From: Blepharisma stoltei | Taxonomy: Eukaryota > Ciliophora > Heterotrichea > Heterotrichida > Blepharismidae | Direction of reading: 5' to 3' | DNA length: 64,000 nucleotides | Assembly (NCBI GenBank): GCA_914767885.1 | Contig: CAJZBQ010000012.1 | Location: 1,059,550 to 1,123,549 of the forward strand | Part shown: one piece after another, positions 11,398 to 22,910 of the stretch | How positions within the stretch are numbered: position 1 is the first letter of the stretch | Layout of the letters: each line of letters starts with the position of its first letter | Notes under the pieces: generated by a model | What the model was told of the DNA's origin: nothing | Seen by the model: the letters and a program-made list of their open reading frames with translations, nothing else | The model's database searches: none | Program-made: the position numbers and the translations under genes

Positions 11398-12051
11398 TAC
11401 ATAAAATGGCGTATGACGTCCGACCCGTCCTCCCAGTGACGGTAACCCATGTATATCCGGGCATGGTTTTCAGGAGAAGCGACTTAGCCCAGCAATATCT
11501 GGACCCTGGTGGCGACCAGGGGAGAACACAGACCCGCTGATCGTGGCCAGATCCTAGGGCAGTTAGGAGCATCTTCTTTTTCCAGCAGCGCCCAAGCCAG
11601 TGGGTGCCCGAAATGGAGCAGGGCGACTTACCTGCTCAAGCTGCTACTGTGGTCTGCCCCGAATCGCGGAAGCGATTGAGTTTTTCTCAAGCGGATAAGC
11701 TGGGAAAAAGGGAGGCAGATTAGACAACAAGGCGGTCTCTCCAGTTAAAAGGGTCCTTGAAAGAAGGACGGCCTGGCCAACCGGAGACAGAGACTGGCGT
11801 AAACTCGGGGCGGAAGGCTGAGTTGGAAATGGTGGTGCCCGGCGACGGTCGGCTGACGACCCAATAGGGCAACCCACTACCGAGAAACCAGGGGTTTCGG
11901 CCTGGGCTCAGAGAACCAGTGATGGAAGTCCATCCTTTTCGCTCGTGCCAGCACGGCTCCTCAAGGGGCGCGGAGGAATGTCACGCTTGGAAGTAGGGAC
12001 CTTAAATACATATCGTTAATTATTATTATTATTTATAATTATTGGGATATA
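11398..12051 (+). mobile_element. SINE-like GC-rich element C
   Basis: A 654-bp element flanked by 16-bp direct repeats TAATTATTGGGATATA (11382-11397 and 12036-12051). The head CATAAAATGGC and the terminal block GAAGTAGGGAC match element A, and blocks shared with A occur in the same order. It ends in an ATT-rich tail. It is inserted in the 5' flank of NOP53 rather than in a coding exon, and no protein is encoded. Confidence 0.85.
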
Positions 12052-12189
12052 AATTCATTATTTTTCGATGCGATTATTATATTTTATGATTTATTAACGC
12101 TAAAGGGTATATATATTGACTATTTAAGGAAAATATGTCTATATCTTTACTATTTAAGAGTTATTAACAAAAATCACATAAAGAACGAC

Positions 12190-12905
12190 TTAATTGGCTA
12201 CTAATCTATCAGCAGATAGCCTTCTAATTCTGTTATAATAAGAAATCGACGCACATAGAAGTGACAATATCGCTACCACAAGGTCATCGATACTTCCTAT
12301 AGGCCCAACTTCAGCTTCATTTATTATATCTTCAGGTAGCATTACATAAACTACACAAAACGCCACAAGTAAAATAACTTTCCAAAACCTGAAAATCCTC
12401 AAAAAATCCCCACTTATAATAAACCTTAATAGCAGCGTTGGAGCCTCTACAATGGTTTGCCAGATCGTCCTTGGATAGCGATCTGAATTGAATGTATTAT
12501 ACTAAATCATCCATTTTTCTTATGAAAAAATATTTTTTCAGGCTAAAATTAGGCTTATATACCTATAAATAAGTAAAATGTCCAATAAATAATAATTTCT
12601 TTCATTAGTTCTTTTGTTTCTTCTGTTTCTTGAAAATCAGGGAAAAGCAAATGAACTGATGTTCTGCAAGCTGGGCATGACAAAGATCTGTCGTGCTTCC
12701 AGACTTGTATAATGCATTGACCACAATATTCATGTCCGCATGAAGTTTGAACTGGATTATTTACACGATCTAAGCAGAGTAAGCACTCATCACTTCTGTA
12801 TACTCTTTCAGGCCTTCGGGGATCAACAATAATTTTTGGTTTGAGAAGGTAAGAAGCTACAAAAATGAAAATCACGACAATTGCAGCGGCTACGTAATGA
12901 TGCAT
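12190..12905 (-). CDS. RNF170: RNF170-type membrane RING E3 ubiquitin ligase, split by an IES
   Basis: In animals RNF170 is an ER-membrane E3 ligase that degrades IP3 receptors. The start is ATG 12905. The product has an N-terminal membrane segment (about residues 4-22), a C3HC4 RING at about 40-85 (CLLCLDRVNNPVQTSCGHEYC ... CPACR), then after the join NSDRYPRTIWQ and a C-terminal DUF1232-like membrane hairpin containing LPEDIINEAEVGPIGSIDD. A 95-bp TA-bounded insertion (12500-12594) breaks the frame. Removing it gives exactly 621 bp, 206 codons plus stop, close to the family's compact size. No CDS lies within 1 kb upstream. Confidence 0.85.
12500..12594. other. 95-bp TA-bounded IES in the RNF170 homologue
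   Basis: Both reading-frame fragments of the RNF170 homologue stop in this short AT-rich insert. TA at 12498-12499 and TA at 12593-12594 bound it. Keeping one TA joins KEI to NTFNSDRYPRTIW in frame, matching the family's linker between RING and DUF1232. The length fits the short non-repetitive IES class. No GT..AG pair explains it as a 15-nt intron. Confidence 0.8.
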
Positions 12906-13971
12906 ATTTTTTATTAATGTTTAACAAAATATGAGGGGTTAATTGTAATTCAAAATAGCATATGATTCAAGCTAAATTTTGGAAAAGGTGTGAATTCAAG
13001 CGAATTATTTTGTACTAATTAATAAATGACTGAATTTTCAGACTTGAATCTAATTATTGAGCTTATCGATAGCAGAGCTGGACAAAATTATTGTTTCTGC
13101 TTAAAGAATTTATTTTTCAAAAGCTATTAAAGGTTTTATATTGTTTTTAAACAAATTTAAGATAATGTTATGCTGCTGATATCTTTCATTTAAAACATCA
13201 ATTAGAAATTAGGGATGAGCAAGTAAATTTATCAAGCAGCTCTAAATAATTGAAACTTAAATTTACACAAGGCCTTTTTGAAAGATTTAGGTATAAACAC
13301 ATTTTAATTCCAATTTTGTATAGGACTTTCAGTTTATAGAATATAAGATTTCTGGATGGAAATTTAGAAAAGCTTTGACTAGCTTAAAAAAGCCAATTAA
13401 AATTATTTCACATGAGAATTCAAAATAAATAATCAAATTTATAAATTTTTATAGATACAATAATTATTAAATGCGGAAGAAGCTAAAAGCTACCAAAAAT
13501 ATTTAACTTGAATTTTAGAGATATGATTGCGAAGGGTTGATTATTGATACCAATAAAGGATTTGGCTTTTTATGTTTGAGCCTGTGGCTATATTAGTAGC
13601 CTTATTATATTCTGCTCAAATTGATCTATATAGCTCAAAAAAATTTTTGTCAAAGATGTAAATTGATTTTGCTGAAATGCAAACATTTGGTAAGAATATT
13701 TTTATTGCAGTAGATTTATTAAATATTTATATAGTGCCTGTGCAAAAGCATCCTATTATTATCATTACTATGGCTAGAGTTTTTTGATTTAAGAATAGTC
13801 ATAAATTCCTTAAATTGTTTTTCAAGAATTCTGTCTTTCTTGATGCAATAATAAACTATTTGAACCACAAAAATTGTATTAAAAAAATATTAAATTATCC
13901 AGACCAAATATTTGATAAAACAGTTCACTACTTGATAGCAATTTTTATGTCATCATTTATGTATGCACATT
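12906..13971. other. AT-rich gene-free stretch
   Basis: About 1 kb upstream of the RNF170 gene with stops in all frames. No recognisable gene, RNA or clear inverted repeat is seen. Confidence 0.5.
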
Positions 13972-14455
13972 AAAGTGGTGTTAGATCTAACCCGTCCTTA
14001 TGATATTTAGCCGGAAGGCTTATTGAAAGTCCAGGGATATTGTGAAAAGAGAAGATAGCGTTTATAAATATATATCCGGCCCAGACTTTGGCAACTTAGA
14101 TGGAGCGCAATGATGGCTAGCCGGCACATGCTCGCATCATGAGTGTTTTTTGCCTCACGAGCAATGGGATTCAGAGTATGGGAGGGGAGCCCTGCAGAGT
14201 CATTATTTAGTTCTTTGCCAATTGAAATTTTCGCGAGGTGTTGCGTCCTGGGCTATGAGTTTCCATTTTAGTCAACAATGGCCAGAGTTTCTTGAAGGCA
14301 ATTTCGTTGAGTGCGGAATGCTGATCCAGTGCTCTTGGTCTCAGGTGAGAATATTAGCCCTTGCCTGTAATGAATAGCATAGTAGAATGCCATGCTCGAC
14401 TGACAAGCAATTGATGAGCATAGACGCTAATGACTGCTTTCAGGCATACAGGATA
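13972..14455 (+). mobile_element. Diverged SINE-like element D
   Basis: A GC-elevated island in AT-rich DNA. It shares scattered colinear blocks with element B: GGAGCGCAATG, GAGTTTCCATTTTAGTC and GTTGAGTGCGGAATGCTGATCC resemble B's GAGCGCAACG, GAATTTCCATCTGGCTG and GTTGAGTGCAGCACGGTGACCC. The early CCCGTCC and ATATATCCGG stretches resemble elements A and C. It looks like an old degraded member; no clear target duplication was found. Confidence 0.55.
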
Positions 14456-14515
14456 CTTATCGATAAGTAATATAAGTTAAAATTAAGGTCATCATTCACT
14501 GGAAAATAAATATAA

Positions 14516-15324
14516 ATGGAAAGAGAAGCCGAAAACTTGCTCCCCCCCTTCGTGAGCGAACAAAACCATTAAAAAAATCCCTTTTTTTTGACCAAAAAAC
14601 CCACCCTCCGTGAGCGAACAAAAATTTTTTATGGAAAAAAGTTTGATATATAAGTTATAATTCTTCCTTTCCAATTTTTGAGAAGTGGGATTTTTTAAAA
14701 TTTCGAAAACAAAATTTCTATATAAATTGTTAAAAAAAATTAACCCTCCTCCATGAGCAAACAAAATCTTTTTGTTCGCTCACGGAAGGGGAGTTAGAAA
14801 GAGCTAACTTACAAAGCACTTCTACTGAAGGAGCAGCTTACTATGACGCTAATAATAAATTTAAAGCAACTTCTGAAGGCTGCTTGGTTGAGTACTTAAA
14901 ATCCCACGGGTCAGCAACTTTAAGTGAACTTGAAAATCATATTGAGTCGAATTTTAGCTTGTTAAGAAATCAAAAAGGCAAAAAATACGTCCAAATCCCA
15001 GAGCAACTGACCAGATCAACCCTAATCAGAAACAGGCGAATTTTTAATCTAGACCAGAATGAAAAATGGTCTCTTATAGTAACTCTTATTCAGGCTGGAA
15101 ATTTAGAAGACTTCGAGAATGAACAAATTGCATTGATTTCTAAGTACGCTAAAAAGAAATTGGAAAAACAAAAGCAAAAAGAAGAGGAGAAAGCCCAATA
15201 CCTTGTATTCAAAAACTTACTAAAATTAGATAAAGTGCTGAGAGAGGAAACTAAAGAAGGCGCCGGTGTTAAGAAAGCAATTGATGAAGCATATGCATAT
15301 GCAAAAATCGCTCATAATAAGTAA
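14516..15324 (+). CDS. Small repeated-family protein, copy 1, interrupted by a MITE
   Basis: Member of a family with about seven copies here (others at 25195, 26422, 27565, 31488, 40388 and 45567). The ATG is at 14516; the first seven codons are followed by a 254-bp MITE, and the rest runs 14794-15324. Removing MITE plus one TTA/TTG gives 183 residues in frame. The conserved core is GCLVEYLKSHGSATLSELENHI, then LLRNQKGKKYV, PEQLTRSTLIRNRRIF and KWSLIV, followed by a Lys/Glu-rich helix and an IDEAYAYA tail. Alternating helices and a short sheet suggest a winged-helix-like nucleic-acid-binding fold, but this is only inference; I do not recognise the family. Confidence 0.65.
14540..14793 (+). 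mobile_element. Family-1 MITE (Pogo-type) inside small-family copy 1
   Basis: Begins CTCCCCCCCTTCGTGAGCG and ends TTGTTCGCTCACGG..GGGGAG. The left end has two direct copies of the TCCGTGAGCGAACAAAA motif about 45 bp apart; the right end has an inverted pair. It is flanked by TTG (14537-14539) and TTA (14794-14796). Its removal restores an ATG-initiated reading frame. Confidence 0.85.
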
Positions 15325-15466
15325 TGGTTAATATTTAACTAAAAAGTTTATAGACATAAATATTATTTTAATTTAAAAATTTAAAGAATAAAAGAAAATT
15401 CGAAAAATAGACAAATAGACAAATAAACAAATAATTAATTTCAGGCAGTTTAAGATGAAAAGCTTA

Positions 15467-15834
15467 CTCCCCCCCTCCGTGAGTGAACAAAACCATTAGA
15501 AAAATCGCTATTTTTTGCCCAAAAACCCACCCTTCGTGAGTGAACAAAAATTATTTTAATAGAAAAATTTTTTATGGAAAAAAAATTTGATATATAAGTG
15601 ATAATTAATATAATGAAATCTAGCGCTAATTCTGTTTAATTTTAAACAAATTGCTTTTTAAAACACAAAATTTATAAATTAAATTAATATTTGCTTTCCA
15701 ATTTTTGCGAATTAGGATTTTTTTAAATTTCGAAAAAAAATTTTTTATAAATTTTTATATAGAATTTTTTTAAAAAAAAAATTAACCTCCGTGAGTGAAC
15801 AAAATTTTTTTGTTCACTCACGGAAGGGGGGGAG
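15467..15834 (+). mobile_element. Family-1 MITE abutting the surface-protein stop codon
   Basis: A 368-bp element with the same asymmetric ends (direct motif pair left, inverted pair right), flanked by TTA on both sides (15464-15466 and 15835-15837). The right TTA is, on the minus strand, the TAA stop codon of the large secreted-protein gene. Confidence 0.88.
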
Positions 15835-18800
15835 TTAGTTAAAGATTAAGAATAATCCTGCGATCGCACCTAAGACCATAGCGCTGTCGTCGTCTGGAGT
15901 GGTGGTCTTGATTGTTACCATGGCCAATGAAGCAGTTGATGAATAATCGATGCAAGTTGGCCAGAGTGGATAGCTATTGCAAGCAGTGAAATAGCAGTAT
16001 AACCTGGGCAATTATTTACTTGTCCTTAAGGCACCTCAACCTATAAACCTTGAAGGATTTGCTTACCAACCTTAAATTTATCAGCCAACTTCAAGCTGAA
16101 ATTCAAGGAAGCAATCTGGCTATGCCAGCTTGGAGTTGGCTTGCTAACAGAAAATTTATAAATCAATTTAGGAAAAATGAGCTTGAGGAAGCCTAAACTC
16201 TGCCCCAAGGTATAATAGGTAGTGCCACCGGTTAAGCCTGATACTGTCAAAGTAGTGCTAGTGCTGGCTGTGCTGTTATTAGTAGCTGCATAAGCAATTT
16301 CTGAATTACCATCTAATCCATCGATAACTTGCCAAGCATAAACGTTCTTTCCTGAAATGACGCTTTCTGTGCAAGATACATGAACAGTTCCAGCTACTGT
16401 CGAGGTAGCAGTGAATGCAGCTGATGTTTCTCCAACAGCGAGATTTTTAACAAGTGACAATTACTTTTAAACGATTTCCGATCAACCCATAAAAAAATAA
16501 AATTTGAAAAGAAATTGTTTTCGATATAATTTTTTTTTATGACAAAACATATGAAACCTTCTCCAACCGTGCTATAAGCAGGGGCATGCTTTTTTGCCTT
16601 GAGTGGCGCGGTGCGGGCGCCACTTCGGCAAGCTCCTTCTTCCAGTTGGCCGAGCCAACTCAGGTTGGTTCGGCCAACTAGAATTGACAAGTCTCCCCAA
16701 AAGGCCTCACTTGTCAATTCTCCAGTTGATCGAACCAACCTGAGTTGGCTCGGCCAACTGGAAGAAGGAGCTTGCCGAAGTGGCGCCCATACCGCGCCAC
16801 TCAAGGCAAAAAGCTATAGTAGCCCAAGTTGGGGTGGTTGCTGAGGCAGCTGTTCCTGAGGTCAAGGTTGGGGAAGTTCCAACAAGAGTGGTCAAATCTG
16901 AGGAAAGTTGAGTTTGGTCAATATTAGCAATAATGTTGGCTGGGGTGTATGACTTGCTTCTGTCATAAAGAACATTGTAAGTAAATGTGGTTGTTGAGTC
17001 AGCAAGGAATCTGGAGGTAGGTCCGTTATAAGATTGAAGAGTGAGCCAAGCTGGGTTAATGCCCATATTCTTAGCTAGGCTTAATTTAATGTTATCTCCA
17101 CTGGTTTGGGCAACGCTTCCTGAGAATTGGACAGAGTATGTTGATACTGAAGGAAGAGAAGAGGTAGAGAAGCTAATAGTGACAGGAGTAGTGTTGTTAG
17201 TAACTTCATTGACTGCATAACCAGTAAAGGTGTAATCAGTCCCTCCCATAAGCCAGTTCAAGTCAATTGAAGCAGAAGTACCGCTGTAAATAACTTGAGA
17301 AGAGGTCCAAGGAGAAGCGCAGTGCTCTTTATGCTGTCTTCTGAAGAAGGATTGAATATCAGTGTCACCTTTGGTGTAATCAGGGGCTGTTTCAGTGGCT
17401 GAGTAGTCAGAGTCTAATTGCTCTTGAAGATAGTAAGTTCCTGAGCCCTTAGAAATAAGATCTGCAGTCATTGAAATGAGTTCTGAGAAGGTAGGGACTA
17501 CAGATCCTTTGCAAGAAAGACTCCAATAAAGAACAATGTTTTGTGAGCAAGTTGCAGTGACAACTACTTGGTTGACGCTCTTAACACTTGAAGATAAATT
17601 TACTGTTGCTGCAGTAGCAGTGCTTGAAGAGGTTGAAACAGTAACTGATTTTGCAGATGGTTGAGTAAAGGCAGCTGCATCAGTTCCAGTGAGGGTGAAT
17701 GAAAGGGATGGTGAAGCAGTGGTGTATGAGCTAGAAACAATGAGTTGGAAGTATAAGACATTGACATCTTGCTTGAATGTAAGTGATGTTGGATTAATTG
17801 ATATGGCTGTGGTGGTGGTTCCGAATGATGGAGTCACAGTTAAGTCGGAGGCTGGAGCGTTTGAAAGAGTCATTGCAATTGGGATGCTCTTGGTTCCAAT
17901 GTTAATGGTTGGAATAGTGGCAATGCTAATAGTTGCAGCTGAGATTTGGCAGACTTCGACCATGATGCTCAATGGAGTGCTGTATATGGCAGATAGACCA
18001 GTTTGTGGAACTTCGGTGATTGCCCAGTCAATATAATAAATACCTACTGCAGTTCCAGTAAGAGCTGCAACTCTGAAATTCAAACTTGGGTACATTTGAT
18101 AAATCATCCAGCTATAGTGGGCTGAAGTGTATTTAAGGTTTCCACTGTCTGCATAGTTGACGTTTGAGCTTGGGGTTAGTTTAACTGATCTAGAAGCAAG
18201 TGGCCAGGCGTCGTCTAATTTGACGGTGATATCGCTAGTTTGGGTTCCTGGGGCAACTTGGATTTTTCCGCTCATGTTTGCAGGGTTATAAGAGCCAACT
18301 TTTGTTGAAGTAGTGCTTAAAGCGAAGCCTAGATAGGCTGAGTTAAGAATTCCATAGCTCTTATATGAAATTGCAGTATTGGTAGTGCTGGTTATAGCTA
18401 GACCAAACCTGCTTGTCCAATATGAATAGTCACCATAAGGTGATGTATACACATTGTCCCACCATTTATCAGTGCTTGGTCTGTCAAGCCCCCATTGAGG
18501 GTTGTTTATTGAAGACAAAGCAATTTGAATTTTTGAAGTAGTAGCGAAAGTTTGGCTTGTTCCACTGGGAAGAGCCATAGTAATTTGCTGTCCACTGACT
18601 GCACAAGATGTTACTGAAATCCATGATAAAGCTTTAGTGTGGTCAGTTCCTGTACCGTTAGACTCATCATAGTAAGAAGTACTGCAAGATGCTGATGCGC
18701 TGCTTCCAATGTATAATTGAAGATTGAACTGTTCTGGGAAGGTAATTACAATCTTGTTATCGTTTGTATAGGTGCCTGAAGGAACGTAGAAGTCAAAGGT

Positions 18801-21800
18801 ATACTTGGCTGAGGCGGAAAGCTGAGTGGAGTCTGTCATAACATCTTTCAAGGTGATTGAGCTTGGAGAAACTGCAGTTGTAGTAACACTAGTGGTTGAT
18901 GTTATGAAAGCTTTTACAGTTCCATCTGATTTATAGTGATAGATGTTGAAATAACCTGTTGAGCCTGCTGTTGGGTTTCTTACACCTTGGACAGTAAGGT
19001 CGATGGAAGATGAAGCAGTTGCTGTCTTTGAAAGACCGCTGACAAGAAGATACCAATGGTCTGCAGTGCATGAAACGCTGCCAAGAGCAGTTGAGCTGCA
19101 ACCTAAGTACCAAGTGCTTGGTAAACAATCAGAGTAAGTGTTTGTGGCATCTCCGATATAAGCGTCAAATCCTCTTGGGAATTGTACTACAAAGTAGTCT
19201 CCGCTTGCAATAGCTGCGGCGCTGGAGAATGAAAATACATAAGTGCCAGCTTCACCAGCATTGGTAATGTCACTGATTTTAATAGATGTAATAGTAATAG
19301 CTGTGCTGACTGCAGCCCCAACAGTGAATGGAGTTCCTGTAGAATCAGTTGTAATTGTTACGCTATTCCAAGATGTTGTGATTTGCCAGCCTGATGTTGT
19401 TGCTCCTGCTGTTGAAGGTAAAGTTAAAGCGGCATCAAGATAAATTTGAACTGTGGTAGAAGCTGGAAGACTATTTGTAATAGCTAGTTCCACTTTTGAG
19501 CTTGTTATTGAGCAAGATGTATAGTCAATATTTGCCCAGCAATAGTCTTTGATAGATCCAGATGAACGAGACCATGAAGCAAATCCAGCAGAAATATCAA
19601 TAAGGCTGCCAGCTGGAAGAGCTTTAGTTAATGAAAATGAAAGATAAATATCTGCTCCTACAGCTCCAGCAAAATTTGGAAATGCAGTAGCAGTAATTCC
19701 AGATGAAGTCCCAGATGTAACAGCGTCGCTAATAACTACATTTTGAGTTAGACTTGCTCCATAGTCAATATAATTTGATGCTGCATCTTGTGTGGTAACT
19801 CCAGTGACACATTGAACAGTGCTAGCTGAGGATGGTGTAAGTACATGAGGAATTGTGACTGTGATTGTTCCTGCAGTAAAGGCAGCAAATTGGGTAATTG
19901 TAACTGAATTTGACCCAACAAGACAGCTGACTTTGGTATTTGAGTCATAATCACTAAGCCCTGAAACAGTGCAAGAGGACCCATAGTAGGTCCATGAAGA
20001 GCTCAAAGTAAGTGTAATTGTTCCACCTTTAGGAATGTTATGAACTGTTGTTACTCCAATAGTCATTGTGGAATCTACAGAGTCTGGGCCTGATGCAGTT
20101 GTGGAAGATGAAGAGCAAGTGGTAGCTGAGCTTGAGATTGCACCTGTGCTAACTGTACCAGTGATTGATGTAATATCATTCACAGTGCACGCTGACCCAG
20201 GAGTGGCAGAGGATACAAAGAAATTGAATGTGACACTATTTGTTGATGCAGCACTCGACCCAGAAAATCCTGGTGCGCTTAGCCCAGTTATAGTTATTGC
20301 TTCAGCTGTAGTATCATCGAGAACAAAAGCAGTGCTTGCACTGTTAATGCCCATCACAAACCCACCTGACATCGAATCAGAACTACTAGAAACATATATA
20401 TTTGAAGTAGCTGCAATGCTTGCAACAGTGACAGTAGGTGAAGATGCAGTGAACCCTTTAGGAAGTCCAATACCAATATATTCACCCTGGGTTGTATCGG
20501 CTGCAGACTTTGCTCCTGTAATTGATAAGCTGCCAGAACTTGAAATTGACCATGTGCTTGCAGATGATCCAGCGCTCAATGCAGTTTGAGTGTTAGTAAG
20601 AGTCTTCGTGACGGTGCTCTTGTATAAAACATTTTTAAGGGTTGAGTCTGAACTAGTGGTATAATAAACAGTAGCTACACTAGAAAATGCCGTAACAGGA
20701 TAGTTTCCTGTTGCTAAAAATAGAGTTATTGCACTTGCTGATGTTGTGACACTTCCTAAACCTGTAATCTTGAGGGTTGCTGGGGATGTTGTTTGTGATA
20801 AAGTAACAGTCAAGCCGCTAGTTGAGGAGTAATATGGAAGAGCGCTACCAGCAGCTAAGCTCGTACCAAGGCTGGCTCCACTTGTAAATGCAATTTCAAG
20901 AACAAAAGTGTTTGTTGAAGAAGTAAAATCAATAGTCATAAGCTCAGCCTTAAAAGCTACCACAATAGGAATGCCAGAACCCTTATTATTTAAGCATAAA
21001 GGTGTTGCATATATATCAGTTCCTGCATAATCTTTAGCAAGCACTGAATAGACTGAGCTTCCAATTTCAATTGAAGTGCTTGTTGTTGCTTTAGCATAAC
21101 TTTCGTAAAAAGTACCTAAATTAGAAGCCACGTATGGTAAAGCTGTCGTAGTTCCTGTGAGAGACATTATATAGTAGGTACTGGAAGGAGCAGTACTAGG
21201 GAAGGCTACAGTTATTTGGTTTCCTGATATAGTAAAAGTATTTGTTCCTAAGGCAGCTAATTGTGTTGCGCTTCCAAGTGTTGTATCTTTTTCATATTTT
21301 CCAGGGCTAGATCCAATGTATGGTAGATTGTACACCTGAGTGGTAGACTGTTGGAGGTTGATTACTATGGAAGTAGATGTAGTCCATGTAACACTATGAG
21401 TAAAGATCCAAAATAAGTCAAGGGATGTATCTGCTCCATAAATGTGGTTAGCAGTATAAGCTGCACTAGCAGGATAGTTTGTAGCTGCTGTACAGTCTTG
21501 ATATCCGTGGAATCTGAAAAGTGAAAAAGCAGTATTGGTGCTGCTGAGTGTCCATGATGCTAAATTTGTAGAATAGTCAATATTGTAAGATCCATTGCTA
21601 GTTGTAATTGATGAAACTTTAGGGCTTGCGCTAAAAGTCACCAATAGAGCTATGCTAACTGATCCAGCTTTTTGAGCATTTGTAAAAGAAATTGTTACTT
21701 GAGTGGCGCTGTTAACTGTGCAAGAGGCTTCAGATATTGGTACTGTCAAGTAGCATTGGCCAGCTTGAGAATTTGTGCCATCAAGATCGGACCACCATTT

Positions 21801-22910
21801 TGGAGTTTGGATATCAACATTTGCGAAAGCGATGACAGCGTTTCCACCTGCAGGTATATCGTGAGTAGTTGTAAAGCTTACCTTTGTGAAAATAGTCATT
21901 CCTGATACAACATCGTTTGCTGAAATTCCACTAATAGGAGCCCATGTAGCAGTAACAGTTCCTTCAGTAGGTGTAGTAGGACCAGTTGATGCAGAGTATT
22001 GGGCAATCATGTTTGTGGTTCCCCATCTCCAAATGTTGACTTTCCAAGTGTTAGAGGATGATGGCTGTTTATATCCTGGATAATTGAAAGAGGTAACGCT
22101 GAGCTTAACTGATAAAGAGCTTGAACTTAAGTAAACGTCTTGGGCGAGGCCATAAATGTAAACACTATTTGCAACATTCACTGTTGTAGTTGATTGAGGG
22201 CCAGCTGAAGCGCTGCTTGAGGTAGCTATGGCACAAGGTAGATTGTTGTCTCCTTGAGGACCGTAAAGAATATTACTCACTCCTGTTAATGTAACAGATG
22301 CACAAGTAACTGATGAAGTTGGTGTATATGCTGTTGGAGGAACAATTTCAATGATATCATATTTCCAAAGACTTTGAGACAAGCTGAAAGCAAAAGAGAG
22401 CACATCAGCTGATCCAACTACAGGAGAAGTTGCGGCGTTAGTCACAGAAAGTGTTGTTGAAGCTGAAACGGAACTTGTAGTAGCGATACAACCGAAAACG
22501 TAGTTTGCATCGTAAATTTGTCCGTTTTGTGATGATCTAGTAATAAGAGCAAAAGGTCCATAAACGCCTGCAGATGAAGGCAAAGTAATAGTAGTTGAGT
22601 GGCTGAGAGTCTTGTCTTGATTTTGACCAAAGCTTCCTGGAATGTATAGAGGACCTCCAGTTAGACCACTTGGGAGATCTACTTCAAGAACACCGTTAGT
22701 AAGAGCAGTGCTGGTTCTGAAGTTGAATGTAATTGTAACAGCTGATCCTGCGTTAGTTTGAGATATTTGAATTGGGCTGTTGACCCATGTCTCTTTTGGC
22801 CACATAATTCTGCCAGGATCAAGTGTCGAATCTTTAACCCCAATTGAAACACAAGTAGCGAGTCCAATAAGAGCTATAAAACTTATGAGACTTTTCATTG
22901 TACGTGTCAA
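15835..22910 (-). CDS. Giant secreted Ser/Thr-rich surface protein
   Basis: The start is ATG 22910, with an in-frame ATG four codons later. A hydrophobic signal peptide (LISFIALIGLATCVSIG) follows. The mature protein is a ~2,100-residue, Ser/Thr/Ala-rich, mostly beta extracellular chain with repeating modules of the type HDIPAGG/HNIPKGG ... aromatic-Pro strands, and few charges. The C-terminus is TTTPDDDSAMVLGAIAGLFLIFN followed by TAA, a hydrophobic tail that may anchor it to the membrane or direct a GPI anchor. The last kilobase is interrupted by insertions at 16000-16214 and within 16437-16818. Removing them keeps frame and gives 2,161 or 2,163 residues depending on the second boundary. 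I cannot name the family; a cell-surface or adhesive coat role is inferred from composition only. Confidence 0.8.
16000..16214. other. 215-bp TA-bounded IES in the surface-protein gene
   Basis: TA at 15998-15999 and TA at 16213-16214 bound the insert. The ends are inverted and similar (TATAACCTGGGCA on the plus strand against TATACCTTGGGGCA on the minus strand), as in a MITE. Removal joins GGTTYY to CYFTACNSYPLWPTCIDYS in frame and leads to the hydrophobic tail and TAA. Without removal the frame runs into unrelated residues and ends at 16041. Confidence 0.7.
16437..16818. mobile_element. Nested palindromic insertion(s) in the surface-protein gene
   Basis: The core is a large inverted repeat at about 16588-16813 whose ~100-bp arms contain TGCCTTGAGTGGCGCGG, GGCAAGCTCCTTCTTCCAG and GCCGAGCCAACTC motifs, with a ~15-bp loop. 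It is bounded by TA (16573-16574 and 16817-16818). Two solutions restore frame. In the first, a 244-bp palindromic IES plus a separate 131-bp insertion with a 9-bp direct repeat TTCTCCAAC (16428-16436 and 16559-16567). In the second, one 369-bp TA-bounded IES, 16450-16818. I cannot choose between them. Confidence 0.65.

Noticed and set aside
4738-12010. Bacterial or rDNA contamination as the source of the GC-rich islands
   Set aside because: The islands have target duplications inside host genes, share blocks with each other, and show no rRNA or bacterial coding signature.
16004-16019. A 16-nt GT..AG intron in the surface-protein gene (GTAAATAATTGCCCAG on the minus strand)
   Set aside because: It lies inside the 215-bp TA-bounded insertion, whose removal alone restores frame; splicing the 16 nt alone does not join the upstream frame correctly.
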